A stretch of DNA of 25,898 nt from an uncultured Cellvibrio sp. (GCA_946481735.1 CAMLOU010000049.1:1-25898); one strand, 5' to 3'. Counted from the first letter of the stretch, positions 1 through 9,194 are shown. A program made the numbers and translations. Notes: generated by a model not told the origin, from the letters alone.

Positions 1-267
1 GCGCCACTATACCCATTCGCACAAGCACAAAAGAATAAACCTGTCACCAATTTATGCAGAATCAGTCATAAAGCCTGCTGAAAAAGGCTGGACGCATAGT
101 TCTTCGATGTTTATATTGGCCCACGCTATCACAAGCTGCCTGGTGTGGAGCAGTTTCAACGATACGCGGTCAACAGGGATGAATGAACGGCAGGGCGACC
201 ACGGGTTGTGGATAGGCTGCTGTTAAAGTGTCTCGTAACTTACTGTTTTTTCAAGGATGATTGTCTT
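1..267. other. Left-edge region without a recognisable gene
   Basis: One forward frame is open from base 2 to a TAA near base 226, but its translation resembles no family I know and it has no clear start signal. It may be non-coding or the tail of an unrecognised gene. A short inverted repeat (AGCCT/AGGCT) lies near bases 71-89. In related Pseudomonas-type genomes minor pilin genes occupy this side of ispH, so a degraded pilin-cluster remnant is conceivable, but nothing here shows it. Confidence 0.3.
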
Positions 268-795
268 ATGTCGGCTCGTGGTTTTACGCTTTTTGAGTTA
301 TTAGTTACCCTCCTGATTTTGGTATTACTTCTCACAATAGGTGTGCCAAGCCTCTCACATCAGGTTCAGAATACCCGCACCCAAGCTGCTTTACAGGAGC
401 TGCTCCAGTCAGTTCAGCACGCCCGTACGCTCGCCGTCAGCCAAAATCAACGCGCAACCCTGATGCACAAGGGAAGTTGGGGGGATGGATGGGAGCTTTT
501 TATTGACACAAACAATAACGGAATACGTGATGGCGAGGAGGCACTTATCTTTGAAGGAGCACTGCCCGAAGGAGTAAAAGTGTATTCCAATGGTCCGGTT
601 CGGGATTACATCTCCTTCATCGGCACCGGCGAAAGCAGGAAGGTCGGCCGCGCCAACGGCGGCAGCTTTCAGGCCGGGACACTACGCGTTTGCCCGGAAA
701 ACGATGGGGATGGATTTCAGCTGGTGCTCGCGCGTAGCGGCAGAATGCGTGTCGAATCGGTGTCAGCTGACGCCTGTGTAGCTTTTAATGGATGA
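268..795 (+). CDS. FimT/GspH-type minor pseudopilin (type IV pilus or type II secretion)
   Basis: 175-aa prepilin-like protein. The N-terminus MSARG|FTLFELLVTLLIL is a class III (prepilin peptidase) signal: a short leader ending in Gly, then Phe at +1 and Glu at +5, followed by a hydrophobic helix that would anchor it in the inner membrane before assembly. The body fits the GspH/FimT family: an 'ARTLAVSQN' helix continuation, a DTNNNGIRDGEE loop near residues 92-104, and two C-terminal Cys (VCPEND and ADACVAF) that could form the family's disulfide. I chose the ATG at 268, not the upstream in-frame ATG at 208, because AAGGA (253-257) lies 10 nt before it and it gives a normal short leader. 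In Pseudomonas, fimT/fimU with pilV-pilE sit beside ispH, so this is probably the remaining minor pilin at that locus. No other pilin gene is seen in the window. FimT versus FimU/GspH cannot be separated by eye. Confidence 0.82.
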   Translation: MSARGFTLFELLVTLLILVLLLTIGVPSLSHQVQNTRTQAALQELLQSVQHARTLAVSQNQRATLMHKGSWGDGWELFIDTNNNGIRDGEEALIFEGALPEGVKVYSNGPVRDYISFIGTGESRKVGRANGGSFQAGTLRVCPENDGDGFQLVLARSGRMRVESVSADACVAFNG

Positions 796-861
796 TGCAC
801 AGCCAGGTATGGAACACAGCTGAGCGAATACGATATTCAGCTCCAAAACACCGCACCGGGT

Positions 862-1809
862 TTATCCGGCATCCTGACTACGCAAGGCTTTAGGCAACGA
901 AAAACTGATATTTTCAGGAATCCCCGGAAGTTCTTGCGGCGCGTTAACGCCGTGTGCGCACAGCCGTTCAATGACTTGCTGTACCAGAACTTCCGGGGCG
1001 GATGCGCCTGCCGTAATACCGATACTGGCTTTATCTTGTAACCATTCACAACGAATATCATCCGGGCCGTCAATGAGATAAGCCTCGGTGCCGCATCGCT
1101 CCGCCAGTTCACGCAGGCGATTAGAGTTGGAGCTGGTGGGCGATCCGACCACCAACACCAGGTCGCATTCCAACGCTAACTGACGTACAGCGTCCTGGCG
1201 GTTGGTGGTGGCATAGCAGATATCATTTTTGCGCGGGCCCTGGATGCTGGGGAATTTTTCGCGCAGCGCATCGATAACCTTGGCCGTATCATCCATGGAC
1301 AAGGTGGTCTGCGTCACATAAGCCAGAGCCTCAGGGTTTTTCACCTGAAGCTGGGCAACGTCTTCTTCGTCTTCAACGAGGTAGATTTCACCCCCGTTCC
1401 TGTTGTCGTATTGCCCCATGGTCCCTTCGACTTCCGGATGGCCTGCGTGGCCAATCAAAATGCACTCGCGACCCTCGCGGCTGTAACGCATCACTTCCAT
1501 ATGGACCTTGGTCACTAGCGGGCAGGTGGCATCGAAAACCTGAAGGCTGCGCCGTTTCGCTTCCTGCTGCACAGCCTGGGAAACACCGTGAGCACTGAAG
1601 ATAACGATCACATCATCCGGCACCTGATCCAGCTCATCAACAAATACAGCGCCGCGTTCGCGTAGCGAATCCACCACAAATTTGTTATGCACCACTTCAT
1701 GGCGCACATAAATCGGTGCCCCAAATACATCGAGTGCACGATTCACAATGTCGATGGCGCGATCAACACCGGCACAAAAGCCCCGTGGGTTGGCAAGTTT
1801 AATTTGCAT
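862..1809 (-). CDS. ispH: 4-hydroxy-3-methylbut-2-enyl diphosphate reductase (IspH/LytB)
   Basis: 315-aa cytosolic iron-sulfur enzyme that makes IPP and DMAPP from HMBPP, the last step of the MEP isoprenoid pathway. The [4Fe-4S] ligands are all visible: Cys12 in GFCAGV, Cys96 in [12 protein letters not shown] and Cys198 in [11 protein letters not shown]. Substrate-site residues of the family are also present: His41, His74, His124 and the following HPEVEGT motif, and QTTLS near 167-171. Length is normal for the family. The ATG lies 4 nt after the fkpB stop, so it is the last gene of the ribF-ileS-lspA-fkpB-ispH operon and is probably translated by coupling. It converges on the pseudopilin gene with a 66-bp gap that contains only a weak inverted repeat. 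Confidence 0.98.
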   Translation of the reverse strand: MQIKLANPRGFCAGVDRAIDIVNRALDVFGAPIYVRHEVVHNKFVVDSLRERGAVFVDELDQVPDDVIVIFSAHGVSQAVQQEAKRRSLQVFDATCPLVTKVHMEVMRYSREGRECILIGHAGHPEVEGTMGQYDNRNGGEIYLVEDEEDVAQLQVKNPEALAYVTQTTLSMDDTAKVIDALREKFPSIQGPRKNDICYATTNRQDAVRQLALECDLVLVVGSPTSSNSNRLRELAERCGTEAYLIDGPDDIRCEWLQDKASIGITAGASAPEVLVQQVIERLCAHGVNAPQELPGIPENISFSLPKALRSQDAG

Positions 1810-1813
1810 AGTG

Positions 1814-2263
1814 TTAATGTACCTGTGCAGGTTCTATACGCAAGATGGCCACATCAAACAGGATGTCGCGCCCTGCCAGCGGATGGTTAAAGTCAACAAT
1901 TACCCGTTCATCGTCAAAACGTTGCACCACCCCAGGCAATTCAGTTTTCTGCGCATCAGCGAATGACAGCATCAGCCCTTCACTTAACTCAATATCCTCA
2001 CTGAACTGATCGCGCGCGATTTCCTGGATATTATTGGGGTTACGCTGGCCGAACCCTTCTTCGGGCTTGATCAAAAATGTTTCGCGGTCACCTTCCTGCA
2101 TACCGAAGATCGCTTTTTCAAATCCTACCAATAAGCTGCCGTCACCCACGGTAAAGGTGGCCGGATCGCGTTCAAAATTGGAGTCGATCACATCGCCGTT
2201 CGCGAGCGTCAGCGAAAAACGCAGGGTAACTTTCGTACCTGGTCCGACGGTTAATTCACGCAT
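1814..2263 (-). CDS. fkpB: FKBP-type peptidyl-prolyl cis-trans isomerase, SlpA/FkpB type
   Basis: 149-aa soluble FKBP with no signal peptide, so cytoplasmic. It shows the SlpA/SlyD layout: a short FKBP strand ([19 protein letters not shown]), the core '[19 protein letters not shown]' and '[12 protein letters not shown]', then an inserted IF (chaperone) domain around residues 75-125, and a closing strand ([15 protein letters not shown]). It lacks the C-terminal His-rich metal tail of SlyD, which favours SlpA/FkpB. Its ATG overlaps the end of lspA by 8 nt and its stop is 4 nt from ispH. This conserved operon place supports the name. Confidence 0.95.
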   Translation of the reverse strand: MRELTVGPGTKVTLRFSLTLANGDVIDSNFERDPATFTVGDGSLLVGFEKAIFGMQEGDRETFLIKPEEGFGQRNPNNIQEIARDQFSEDIELSEGLMLSFADAQKTELPGVVQRFDDERVIVDFNHPLAGRDILFDVAILRIEPAQVH

Positions 2264-2753
2264 TGACTGGCTTTTCCTTGGTGAAAATCATATCGGCAAT
2301 CAACAGGATGGCGCCTAAGGTAATGGCAGAGTCTGCCAGGTTAAAAGCGGGCCAATAATAATCCTGATAATGCACCACAATAAAATCGACAACATGGCCC
2401 AGCACGATACGATCATAGACATTGCCGATGGCGCCACCGAGGATCATGGTCAAGCCGAAGGCCTCCAGTTTTTTTGTCGCAGCGACGCGCGCAATCCACA
2501 CCACCAGCAATGCACTGACGACAATCGCCACAACAGTAAAAAACCATCGTTGCCAGCCACCGGCGTCGCTTAGGAAGCTGAACGCTGCGCCTGGGTTGTA
2601 ACGCAAGGTAAAGTTAAAAAACGAGGTAAATACAACCGGCTCGTTATATGTCAATACCGCTTCGACCCAGTGTTTGCTGATTTGATCCAGCACAATTACC
2701 AGGAGTGCCAGACCATACCAACGCCAAGCTTGAGCAGGAATTTTATTCAGCAT
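2256..2753 (-). CDS. lspA: Lipoprotein signal peptidase (signal peptidase II)
   Basis: 165-aa inner-membrane aspartyl protease that removes the signal peptide of diacylglyceryl-modified prolipoproteins. Four hydrophobic segments are visible at about residues 13-30, 70-88, 97-113 and 140-157. The signature blocks are present: NPGAAFSFL (about 53-61), GGAIGNVYDR (106-115), and the catalytic Asp pair Asp123 (VVDFI) and Asp141 (FNLADSAI). Length is typical. It lies between ileS (49-bp gap holding a tandem repeat) and fkpB (8-nt overlap). Its ATG at 2753 is preceded by GGGA about 7 nt upstream. Confidence 0.98.
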   Translation of the reverse strand: MLNKIPAQAWRWYGLALLVIVLDQISKHWVEAVLTYNEPVVFTSFFNFTLRYNPGAAFSFLSDAGGWQRWFFTVVAIVVSALLVVWIARVAATKKLEAFGLTMILGGAIGNVYDRIVLGHVVDFIVVHYQDYYWPAFNLADSAITLGAILLIADMIFTKEKPVNA

Positions 2754-2763
2754 GAATTTTCCC

Positions 2764-2792
2764 TAGCAACATCATTAATAGCAACATCATTA
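2764..2792. repeat. Tandem 14-bp direct repeat in the ileS-lspA gap
   Basis: TAGCAACATCATTA occurs at 2764-2777 and again, identical, at 2779-2792, separated by one A (15-bp period). It fills most of the 49-bp space between the ileS stop and the lspA start. It may be a recent slippage duplication. No coding role is apparent. Confidence 0.9.
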
Positions 2793-2802
2793 CACAGCGT
2801 GA

Positions 2803-5601
2803 TCAGGCAAATTGACGCTGCTCGCCCTCACCGTCCACATTTTCAACACAACGCAGACAAATTTCCGGGTGCGCGGCATTTGCGCCAACATCGGCACGAT
2901 GGTGCCAGCAGCGCGCACATTTGATATGAGCAGACTTTTTAACCGCAACACGTAAACCTTTCAGCGCCGTCGGTTCCGCATGATTTGCTTCAGCAGCGGG
3001 ACGCACTTCGGCGGTTGAGGTGATCAGGACAAAGCGTAGCTCATCACCCAATGCCTGCAGTTTTGGTTGCAATTCGCTATCACAATACAAAGTCACTTCT
3101 GTACCCAGCCCGCCTCCAACTTCCCCGCTGTTGCGCTTGGCTTCCAATACTTTATTGACTTCATCTTTGACCTGCGCAACCAAATCCCAGTAGCTATCGG
3201 CGAAGGAGTCTGCGGGCATTGCCGGCAGCTTGTACCACTCGGCCACAAATACTGTTTTATCGCGCTGCCCCGGGATCAACGGCCACATTTCTTCAGCGGT
3301 AAAACTGAGGATGGGTGTAATCCAGCGCACCATTGCTTCGATGATGTAATGCAATGCCGTTTGTGCTGAGCGACGCGCAAGGCTGTCAGCTTTGGTGGTG
3401 TACTGGCGATCCTTGATAATGTCGAGATAAAACGCGCCTAATTCCACCACACAGAAGTTATGCAATTTCTGGTAGATCAGGTGCAATTGATAATTGTCGT
3501 AGGCTTTGATGATGTCTTGCTGCAGCGCAGCGGTGCGACCGACAATCCAGCGGTCCAGTTGCAGCATCTGCTGCATATCCAGCGCATGAGCTGAGGGATC
3601 AAAGCCGTTTAAATTCGACAGGATAAAACGCGCGGTATTACGGATACGACGGTAAGAATCCGCTGTGCGTTTTAGAATTTCATCCGAGACACTCATCTCG
3701 GTGCTGAAGTCGGTCGCCGCCACCCACAAACGCAACACATCAGCACCCAGGTCATTCATGACTTTTTGCGGCGGAATCACGTTACCGATGGATTTGGACA
3801 TCTTGCGCCCTTGAGCATCCACGGTAAAGCCATGCGTGAGGACAGTTTTATACGGCGGCACACCATTGATCGCCATGGAGGTTTTCAATGATGACTGGAA
3901 CCAACCGCGATGTTGATCTGAACCTTCCAGATATAAATCCGCCGGGAAACGCAGGCCGGCGCGTTGCGCCAGCACGGCGTAATGCGTTACGCCCGAATCG
4001 AACCAGACATCCAGGGTATCAGTCACTTTTGTGTAGTGTTCAGCATCGGCGCCGAGCAATTCCGCAGCGTCCAGGTCAAACCAGGCATCCATTCCATTCT
4101 GCTCCACCTTTTGCGCGACGGCTTCGATCAGGCGCGGCGTTTCCGGGTGCAATTCCTGGGTCTCTTTATGCACAAACAACGCAATGGGAACTCCCCAGGT
4201 ACGCTGCCGCGAGATGCACCAATCCGGCGAGCTGGCCAGCATGGCATCGATGCGCGCCTTGCCCCAATCCGGCACCCAGCGAACACCATCCACCGCATGG
4301 GCAACCTGTTCACGCAGATGGTTTTTACTCATGCTGACAAACCATTGCGGTGTTGCACGGAAGATCAACGGCGTCTTGGTTCGCCAGCAATGCGGAAAGC
4401 TGTGCGTGATCTTGCCCTGCGCCAGCAGTGCATTTTTTTCCTTTAACAGATCGATAACTTTTTCATCAACCTTGTAAACATGGTCGCCGGCAAAAATCGC
4501 CACATTGGGGCGATAATAACCATTGTCGTCAATATAATTGAGCGTGCCGATGTCGTACTTCAAGCCTACTGCAAAGTCGTCAGCACCGTGATCAGGTGCT
4601 GTATGTACGAAGCCGGTACCCGCTTCCGTGGTGACGTGATCGCCCAGGATGACTGGCACTTGTCGGTCATAGAATGGATGTTGGACTTGCAGGTTTTCCA
4701 GCACAGCCCCCTTGCAATAACCCACCACTTTAAAATCCGCGACGCCTGCCCGGCCCATGACACTGAGCAATAAATTTTCCGCGATCAGCAGGCGCTCTTC
4801 GCCCACCTGAACCGCCACATAATCCACTTCCGCGTTGGCACTGACGGCCTGGTTGGCTGGGAGCGTCCAGGGCGTGGTCGTCCAGATAACGAGCGAAATC
4901 TGCCCGCGCCCGGTCAATTTACCCAGTGCTTTTTCAACCGCCGCCTGATCGACAAAGGCAAATTTTACGTCGATGGAAAAAGAGGTTTTTTCCTGATATT
5001 CAACTTCCGCTTCCGCCAGCGCAGAACCGCCCACGACGCTCCAGTAAACCGGCTTGAATCCTTTATGCAAGTGACCATTTTCAGCAATCTTGCCCAAGGC
5101 GCGGATGATGTCGGCCTCGAATTTGTAATCCATCGTCAAGTAGGGGTTGTCCCAATCGCCCAACACGCCCAGGCGGATAAAATCCTGCTTTTGTCCTGCC
5201 ACTTGCTTGGCGGCGTATTCACGACATTTTGCGCGAAATGTTTTTACGTCAACTTTGTCACCGGCTTTGCCGAGTTTTTTCTCCACATTGTGTTCAATCG
5301 GCAGTCCGTGGCAATCCCAACCCGGCACGTAAGGGGCGTCAAAGCCACTCAAGGTACGACTCTTGATGATGATGTCTTTAAGAATTTTATTAACCGCGTG
5401 GCCAATATGGATATCGCCATTAGCGTAGGGTGGGCCGTCGTGCAGGATAAATTGTTCACGACCGGCGCGGGCTTGGCGAATTTGCTGATAAATATTGTTG
5501 CTTTGCCATTGTTTGAGCATCTCGGGCTCACGTTGGGCCAGGTTCGCCTTCATGGCGAAGTCGGTGTTGGGCAAATTCAATGTCGCTTTGTAATCAGTCA
5601 T
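2803..5601 (-). CDS. ileS: Isoleucine--tRNA ligase (bacterial type)
   Basis: 932-aa class I aminoacyl-tRNA synthetase, cytosolic, charging tRNA-Ile with editing of valine. Visible landmarks: [13 protein letters not shown] with the HIGH signature at residues 65-68; the CP1 editing domain in the middle third ([14 protein letters not shown] and [16 protein letters not shown]); [10 protein letters not shown] and the [10 protein letters not shown] block; the KMSKS loop ([12 protein letters not shown]) near residue 600; the anticodon-binding helical domain; and a C-terminal zinc site (CARCW...CLRC) within the last 45 residues. Length matches bacterial IleS with the zinc tail. The ATG lies 9 nt after the ribF stop. 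The long open frames on the opposite strand here are shadows. Confidence 0.99.
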   Translation of the reverse strand: MTDYKATLNLPNTDFAMKANLAQREPEMLKQWQSNNIYQQIRQARAGREQFILHDGPPYANGDIHIGHAVNKILKDIIIKSRTLSGFDAPYVPGWDCHGLPIEHNVEKKLGKAGDKVDVKTFRAKCREYAAKQVAGQKQDFIRLGVLGDWDNPYLTMDYKFEADIIRALGKIAENGHLHKGFKPVYWSVVGGSALAEAEVEYQEKTSFSIDVKFAFVDQAAVEKALGKLTGRGQISLVIWTTTPWTLPANQAVSANAEVDYVAVQVGEERLLIAENLLLSVMGRAGVADFKVVGYCKGAVLENLQVQHPFYDRQVPVILGDHVTTEAGTGFVHTAPDHGADDFAVGLKYDIGTLNYIDDNGYYRPNVAIFAGDHVYKVDEKVIDLLKEKNALLAQGKITHSFPHCWRTKTPLIFRATPQWFVSMSKNHLREQVAHAVDGVRWVPDWGKARIDAMLASSPDWCISRQRTWGVPIALFVHKETQELHPETPRLIEAVAQKVEQNGMDAWFDLDAAELLGADAEHYTKVTDTLDVWFDSGVTHYAVLAQRAGLRFPADLYLEGSDQHRGWFQSSLKTSMAINGVPPYKTVLTHGFTVDAQGRKMSKSIGNVIPPQKVMNDLGADVLRLWVAATDFSTEMSVSDEILKRTADSYRRIRNTARFILSNLNGFDPSAHALDMQQMLQLDRWIVGRTAALQQDIIKAYDNYQLHLIYQKLHNFCVVELGAFYLDIIKDRQYTTKADSLARRSAQTALHYIIEAMVRWITPILSFTAEEMWPLIPGQRDKTVFVAEWYKLPAMPADSFADSYWDLVAQVKDEVNKVLEAKRNSGEVGGGLGTEVTLYCDSELQPKLQALGDELRFVLITSTAEVRPAAEANHAEPTALKGLRVAVKKSAHIKCARCWHHRADVGANAAHPEICLRCVENVDGEGEQRQFA

Positions 5602-5610
5602 GATCCACGG

Positions 5611-6567
5611 TCAACTTAACGTTTGAGAGTTAAAAAAATCCTGCGCGTGTTTAATATCCTGCTGTAACTGTGCCTGCAAGGCTTCCAGCGATGGAAAGCG
5701 TTGTTCATCGCGCAACTTTTGATGAAACACCACTTCTATCATGGTGCCGTAAATTGCTGTAGCGAAATCAAACAGGTGCACTTCCAGGATGGGTTTTTTG
5801 TCGCCACTCACCGTAGGGCGCACCCCGACGTTGGCTACCCCCCGATGTACATCACCCTGCTTGAATCTGGCCGTCACTGCAAATACGCCATGCAGCGGCG
5901 AGCGGTAACGCCACAGGTGAATATTCGCCGTCGGCACCCCCAGCTTGCGGCCCAGTTGCTGGCCATAACCTACCCGTCCGGTAATGCTATACGGCCGGCC
6001 CAGGAGTTCTTCGGCCCGGGCAAAATCACCCAGTTCCAACAAATGACGAATACGGGTACTACTGACACGTTCACCGTGCAACAGCAGCGTACAGGTGTCA
6101 CTCACGGTAAAGCCGTGCCTGGCACCTTCCGTTTGTAAAAGGCTGAAATCCCCCTTGCGATCACAGCCAAACCGAAAGTCGTCCCCCACCACCAAATGCT
6201 TGATAGCCAGTCCACTGACCAGCACCTGGTCAATAAACGCCTGCGCCGATAAATTGCGCAAGGACTCGTTGAACTCGATGCACAATATGCGGCTGACACC
6301 GGCGGCAAACAATGCCTGGATTTTTTCCCGCAGACGCATCAGCCGTGCTGGCGCTTTATCGCCAGAAAAAAATTCGTGGGGCTGAGGCTCAAATATGATC
6401 ACCACCGAGGGCAACTGATGCGCTTCGGCAGCCTGCGCTAACTGACGCAAAATCGCCTGATGACCGAGGTGGACGCCGTCGAAAGAGCCGATTGTGGCGA
6501 CGCAGCCCCGATGCCAGGGGCGCAGGTTATGCAGGCCACGAATAAATACAGGGGGCGCCGGAGTCAC
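5611..6567 (-). CDS. ribF: Bifunctional riboflavin kinase / FMN adenylyltransferase
   Basis: 318-aa cytosolic enzyme converting riboflavin to FMN and FAD. The N-terminal adenylyltransferase domain has GSFDGVHLGHQAIL (about 27-40) and VVGDDFRFG. The C-terminal kinase domain has GRVGYGQQLGRKLGVPTANI, the SPLHGVFAV strand and GVANVGVRPTV. Length is normal. The start is a GTG at 6567: a nearby upstream ATG runs straight into TAG, and no in-frame ATG occurs before the conserved domain. The ribosome site is weak. It heads the ribF-ileS-lspA-fkpB-ispH operon, with 102 bp separating it from murJ. That gap may hold a promoter, but I cannot place one firmly. Confidence 0.97.
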   Translation of the reverse strand: MTPAPPVFIRGLHNLRPWHRGCVATIGSFDGVHLGHQAILRQLAQAAEAHQLPSVVIIFEPQPHEFFSGDKAPARLMRLREKIQALFAAGVSRILCIEFNESLRNLSAQAFIDQVLVSGLAIKHLVVGDDFRFGCDRKGDFSLLQTEGARHGFTVSDTCTLLLHGERVSSTRIRHLLELGDFARAEELLGRPYSITGRVGYGQQLGRKLGVPTANIHLWRYRSPLHGVFAVTARFKQGDVHRGVANVGVRPTVSGDKKPILEVHLFDFATAIYGTMIEVVFHQKLRDEQRFPSLEALQAQLQQDIKHAQDFFNSQTLS

Positions 6568-6669
6568 AGACTGCTACATTGCCTCGATTGGGTATTAAAA
6601 CGAACGCGGGAGTATACAGGAGCAGGCAATGCCAGCCTACCCCGCCCCCACTGGGCATCTCGCCCCGGC

Positions 6670-8253
6670 TTACAGGTTGCGGAAGTCTTTTAGACGTACA
6701 CCAACCACCGCCAGCGTAATCACATAGACCATGAACCCGGCTCCACATAGCGCTCCCAGCCGCAGGGCACGCTGGAGCCAATCCCAGGTTGCCCAGTCGC
6801 TCCAGAGCTGCAACAAACCGAGCAATGTCAACACCATCATCAAATTGGCTGTGCCATAACGCATCATCAACCCTCCCCAGCCACGCTCCGGCTGATAAAC
6901 GCCGCTGCGACGCAGGCCACGATACAGCAAGCCAGCGTTGACATAAGCCGCCAGGGCCGTCGCCAACGCCAGACCGACGTGCCCCAAGTTGAAAAGGAAG
7001 TAAAGCGGGGCGACAAACAGGGCTTTCATGCCGATATTGGCAAAGACGGCAATGACGCCAATCCGCACCGGTGTTTTCATATCCTGACGCGCAAAATAGC
7101 CCGGAGCCAGTACCTTGATGAGCATAAAGCCGAGCAATCCCAGGGCGTAAGCTTGCAGACTATAGGAAGACATCAGGATATCGCGCACCGTCATCTGGCC
7201 GTGGTGAAACAGGGTAAACAGAATCGGCTGCGCCAGGATCACCAGGGCGAGCAAAGAGGGCAATGCAATCAGCACGATCATCCGGATCGCCCAGTCCAGG
7301 GTGCGATTGAAATGCTCCCCCGATTGCGCGGCATGCTGGCGCGATAGATTGGGCATGATCACCGTCGCCACCGCGATGGCGAATACCCCCAAAGGCAATT
7401 CCACCAGGCGATCTGAATAGAACAGCCAGCCCACGCTACCGTCGGGCAAAAACGATGCAAGGATGGAGTCCAGCATCAGGTTAATCTGGCTGACTGAGAC
7501 ACCAAAAAGCGCTGGTACCATCAACGTCAGGATGCGCTTGACGCCCGGATCCTGCCAATCCAGCCTGGGCACCGGCAGCAAGTGAATGCGGCGCAGGAAA
7601 GGTAGCTGGAACAGCAACGACAAAATTCCCGCCACCAATACCCCCCAAGCCAAGGCGAACACCGGCTGGGAAAACCAGGGCGAGGCAAACCACGCTGCAC
7701 CGATCATGCAAATATTCAGGAGCACCGGGGTAAAGGCAGGCACCGCGAAGCGGTCGTAGCTGTTAAGCACCGCGCCCGCAAAACCGGTCAGGGAAATCAA
7801 TAGCAAATAAGGAAACGTAATGCGGATCAGGTCGCTCAGTAAGGTAAATTTAAGCGGATCGTTTAAATAACCTGAAGCAAAGATGGCAGCCACAACGGGC
7901 GAGCCGATCACCGCCAATACCGTCACCAACAACAATACCGACCCGAGGCAACCGGCAACCCGGTCCACCAGGGCCTGCACCGCTGCATGGGGCCCGTTTT
8001 GGCGATACTCCGACAGCACCGGGACAAAAGCTTGGGAAAAAGCGCCTTCGGAAAATAACCGCCGGAAGAAATTCGGAATCTTGAACGCCAGAAAAAATGC
8101 GTCCGCCGCGCCCCCCGCACCGAGCACATGAGCCAACACCTGATCGCGCACCAGCCCCAGCACCCGCGACATCATCGTCATGGACCCGGTTACCACACTG
8201 GAACGCAGCATACCGGCACGGGGCTTGATGGGAGTTGACGCTTGATCGGACAA
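6670..8253 (-). CDS. murJ: Lipid II flippase MurJ (MviN family, MOP superfamily)
   Basis: 527-aa polytopic inner-membrane protein with about 14 hydrophobic segments, which moves lipid II across the membrane for peptidoglycan synthesis. The MurJ N-terminus is clear: SRVLGLVRDQVLAHVLGAG, then DAFFLAFKIPNFFRRLFSEGAF and the QAFVPVLSEY block. The start is the TTG at 8253. AAGGA (complement of 8262-8266) lies 8 nt before it, whereas the next in-frame ATG (8211, residue 15) has no ribosome site. That gives a short charged cytoplasmic N-terminus. It is upstream of and co-directional with ribF, as in Pseudomonas. The usual divergent neighbour rpsT is absent; yebG occupies that place. Confidence 0.96.
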   Translation of the reverse strand: MSDQASTPIKPRAGMLRSSVVTGSMTMMSRVLGLVRDQVLAHVLGAGGAADAFFLAFKIPNFFRRLFSEGAFSQAFVPVLSEYRQNGPHAAVQALVDRVAGCLGSVLLLVTVLAVIGSPVVAAIFASGYLNDPLKFTLLSDLIRITFPYLLLISLTGFAGAVLNSYDRFAVPAFTPVLLNICMIGAAWFASPWFSQPVFALAWGVLVAGILSLLFQLPFLRRIHLLPVPRLDWQDPGVKRILTLMVPALFGVSVSQINLMLDSILASFLPDGSVGWLFYSDRLVELPLGVFAIAVATVIMPNLSRQHAAQSGEHFNRTLDWAIRMIVLIALPSLLALVILAQPILFTLFHHGQMTVRDILMSSYSLQAYALGLLGFMLIKVLAPGYFARQDMKTPVRIGVIAVFANIGMKALFVAPLYFLFNLGHVGLALATALAAYVNAGLLYRGLRRSGVYQPERGWGGLMMRYGTANLMMVLTLLGLLQLWSDWATWDWLQRALRLGALCGAGFMVYVITLAVVGVRLKDFRNL

Positions 8254-8355
8254 GATGAATTTCCTTGAGGACGCAGATTAAGGGGCGCCATTATCCATGC
8301 TTCTATCAGGGAGATACAGCCTGACATTCAGGCCACACTATGCCTCATTTAATCG

Positions 8356-8398
8356 TTGACATTCTTTCGGCGCACGAATACTGTATATAAAAACAGTA
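8356..8398 (+). promoter_or_regulatory. yebG promoter overlapped by a LexA (SOS) box
   Basis: A perfect -35 TTGACA (8356-8361) is followed after 17 bp by TACTGT (8379-8384) as -10. The SOS box CTGT-ATATAAAA-ACAG spans 8381-8396 and matches the LexA consensus CTGT-N8-ACAG with an AT-rich centre. The palindrome extends to TACTGT...ACAGTA (8379-8398). LexA bound here would cover the -10 element, so the gene should be repressed until DNA damage. The yebG ATG is 58 bp downstream of the box. The region is divergent with murJ, but the box lies about 130 bp from the murJ start. Confidence 0.92.
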
Positions 8399-8454
8399 TC
8401 GAGATGCGCTGTTTACTATTGTTGAAATACAGGTAAAAACACGAGGGTAAGATC

Positions 8455-8802
8455 ATGGCAGTTATCGCCGTTTGGCAATGCGATCGGGACGGAAGTATGT
8501 TTGAAGATAAGAAACAAGCCGAAGAACACGACAAGTATCTGGAACTGGCCGCCAATATTACCAGTTTGATTGAGCGCGAAATTCCCGGTATCAGCGATCA
8601 ACACAGCGAAGCTATCGGGCTGTTGCTCGCCCAGCGCCGCGAACAGCTAGCCAAAGCCTGCAAGGGTAAACCGGAAGAGTTGCTCGAACCCTTCGAAGCA
8701 GATACTCAACCCAAGGGCATGATCAACCCCGGTTTGAAATCTGCGGGAGCTACAGGAAACAAGGAAACGGATAACGTGACGCCACTGGCAGCCAATCAAT
8801 AG
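8455..8802 (+). CDS. yebG: YebG family DNA damage-inducible protein
   Basis: 115-aa small acidic protein matching the YebG family: start MAVIAVWQCDRDGSMFEDKK, then AEEHDKYLELAANI and an amphipathic helix (LLLAQRREQLAKACKGKPEEL) near residues 60-80. The last 30 residues are low-complexity and unlike the family core, so it is somewhat longer than the E. coli protein (about 96 aa). Known homologues are SOS-induced and of unclear molecular function. The LexA box in the promoter independently supports the call. The ribosome site is GAGGG about 8 nt before the ATG. Confidence 0.93.
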   Translation: MAVIAVWQCDRDGSMFEDKKQAEEHDKYLELAANITSLIEREIPGISDQHSEAIGLLLAQRREQLAKACKGKPEELLEPFEADTQPKGMINPGLKSAGATGNKETDNVTPLAANQ

Positions 8803-9027
8803 AACACCTATTGCTATTGCGAGGTAAGCGACAACACAAGGCACCACCCATCGTCGCCTATATTGATCATCGGTTTATGGACTCATCAGCAAGGACGCTG
8901 TTTTTAGATTGCATTAGTTAATCGAGTTTTTAACTATCGGGTAAAACAGGCTAAAGAGACTCTCCGCCTCGACTCTATCAACCGCGCGGATCACCCAACC
9001 ACTTTTATCACCCCCGAATTCCAATCA

Positions 9028-9053
9028 AGTTACCCATGTCAGCCATGGTAACT
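9028..9053 (+). other. Stem-loop preceding the terminator
   Basis: The 5' arm AGTTACCCATG (9028-9038) pairs with CATGGTAACT (9044-9053) with one bulged C and a 5-nt loop. It lies only 6 nt before the terminator stem, so both may form one structured 3' end. Confidence 0.7.
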
Positions 9054-9059
9054 TTCTTG

Positions 9060-9096
9060 CCACTGCACCTGCCTCAACGGGTGCGGTGGTTTTTTT
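9060..9096 (+). terminator. Strong Rho-independent terminator
   Basis: The arms CCACTGCACC (9060-9069) and GGTGCGGTGG (9080-9089) pair over 10 bp with a single G-U pair and a 10-nt loop, followed at once by seven T (9090-9096). It would end plus-strand transcription from yebG or from the candidate small RNA, 114 bp before the MFS start. Confidence 0.92.
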
Positions 9097-9179
9097 ATCT
9101 GCAATTCCTATAGCCAAAATTTATGGCTTTTCGATTGCCATTGTTTTATGCGCCGGGTAGAACACGCTCTGTAACACCA

Positions 9180-9194
9180 TAACAATGATTATCT
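9180..9194 (+). promoter_or_regulatory. Possible Fur box upstream of the MFS gene
   Basis: TAACAATGATTATCT matches the 7-1-7 Fur pattern TGATAATnATTATCA at 11 of the 14 defined positions, with a complete right half except its last base. It lies 15 bp before the ATG, so it would sit in the leader or over the promoter. A single site of this quality in AT-rich DNA can arise by chance. Confidence 0.3.

Larger units (their letters stand above)
8943..9096 (+). ncRNA. Candidate small RNA or terminated leader (about 150 nt)
   Basis: A promoter-like pair TTGCAT (8909-8914), 17 bp, AACTAT (8932-8937) would start RNA near 8943. The RNA would end at the strong terminator finishing at 9096. Between them lies a C/U-rich single-stranded stretch and a stem-loop (9028-9053). 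It could be an independent Hfq-type small RNA, a small RNA from the yebG 3' end, or an attenuating leader of the MFS gene. I match it to no named RNA family. The -10 element is poor. Confidence 0.35.

Noticed and set aside
208..267. Upstream in-frame ATG for the pseudopilin
   Set aside because: It would add 20 residues before a normal short prepilin leader; the ATG at 268 has the ribosome site.
837..1112. Overlapping minus-strand open frame inside ispH
   Set aside because: It lies in another frame of a clearly recognised gene, has no family resemblance and no ribosome site.
3888..4446. Two long plus-strand open frames opposite ileS
   Set aside because: They are antisense to a well-conserved gene, rich in Pro/Arg/His as expected of shadow frames, with no recognisable domain.
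5065..5619. 184-aa plus-strand frame opposite the ileS 5' end
   Set aside because: It is a shadow frame of ileS; the hydrophobic stretches follow from the codon pattern of the real gene.
9028..9096. Idea that the two stem-loops are a mini-ykkC or another named riboswitch
   Set aside because: An ACGG occurs in only one loop and the other conserved parts of known classes are not seen.
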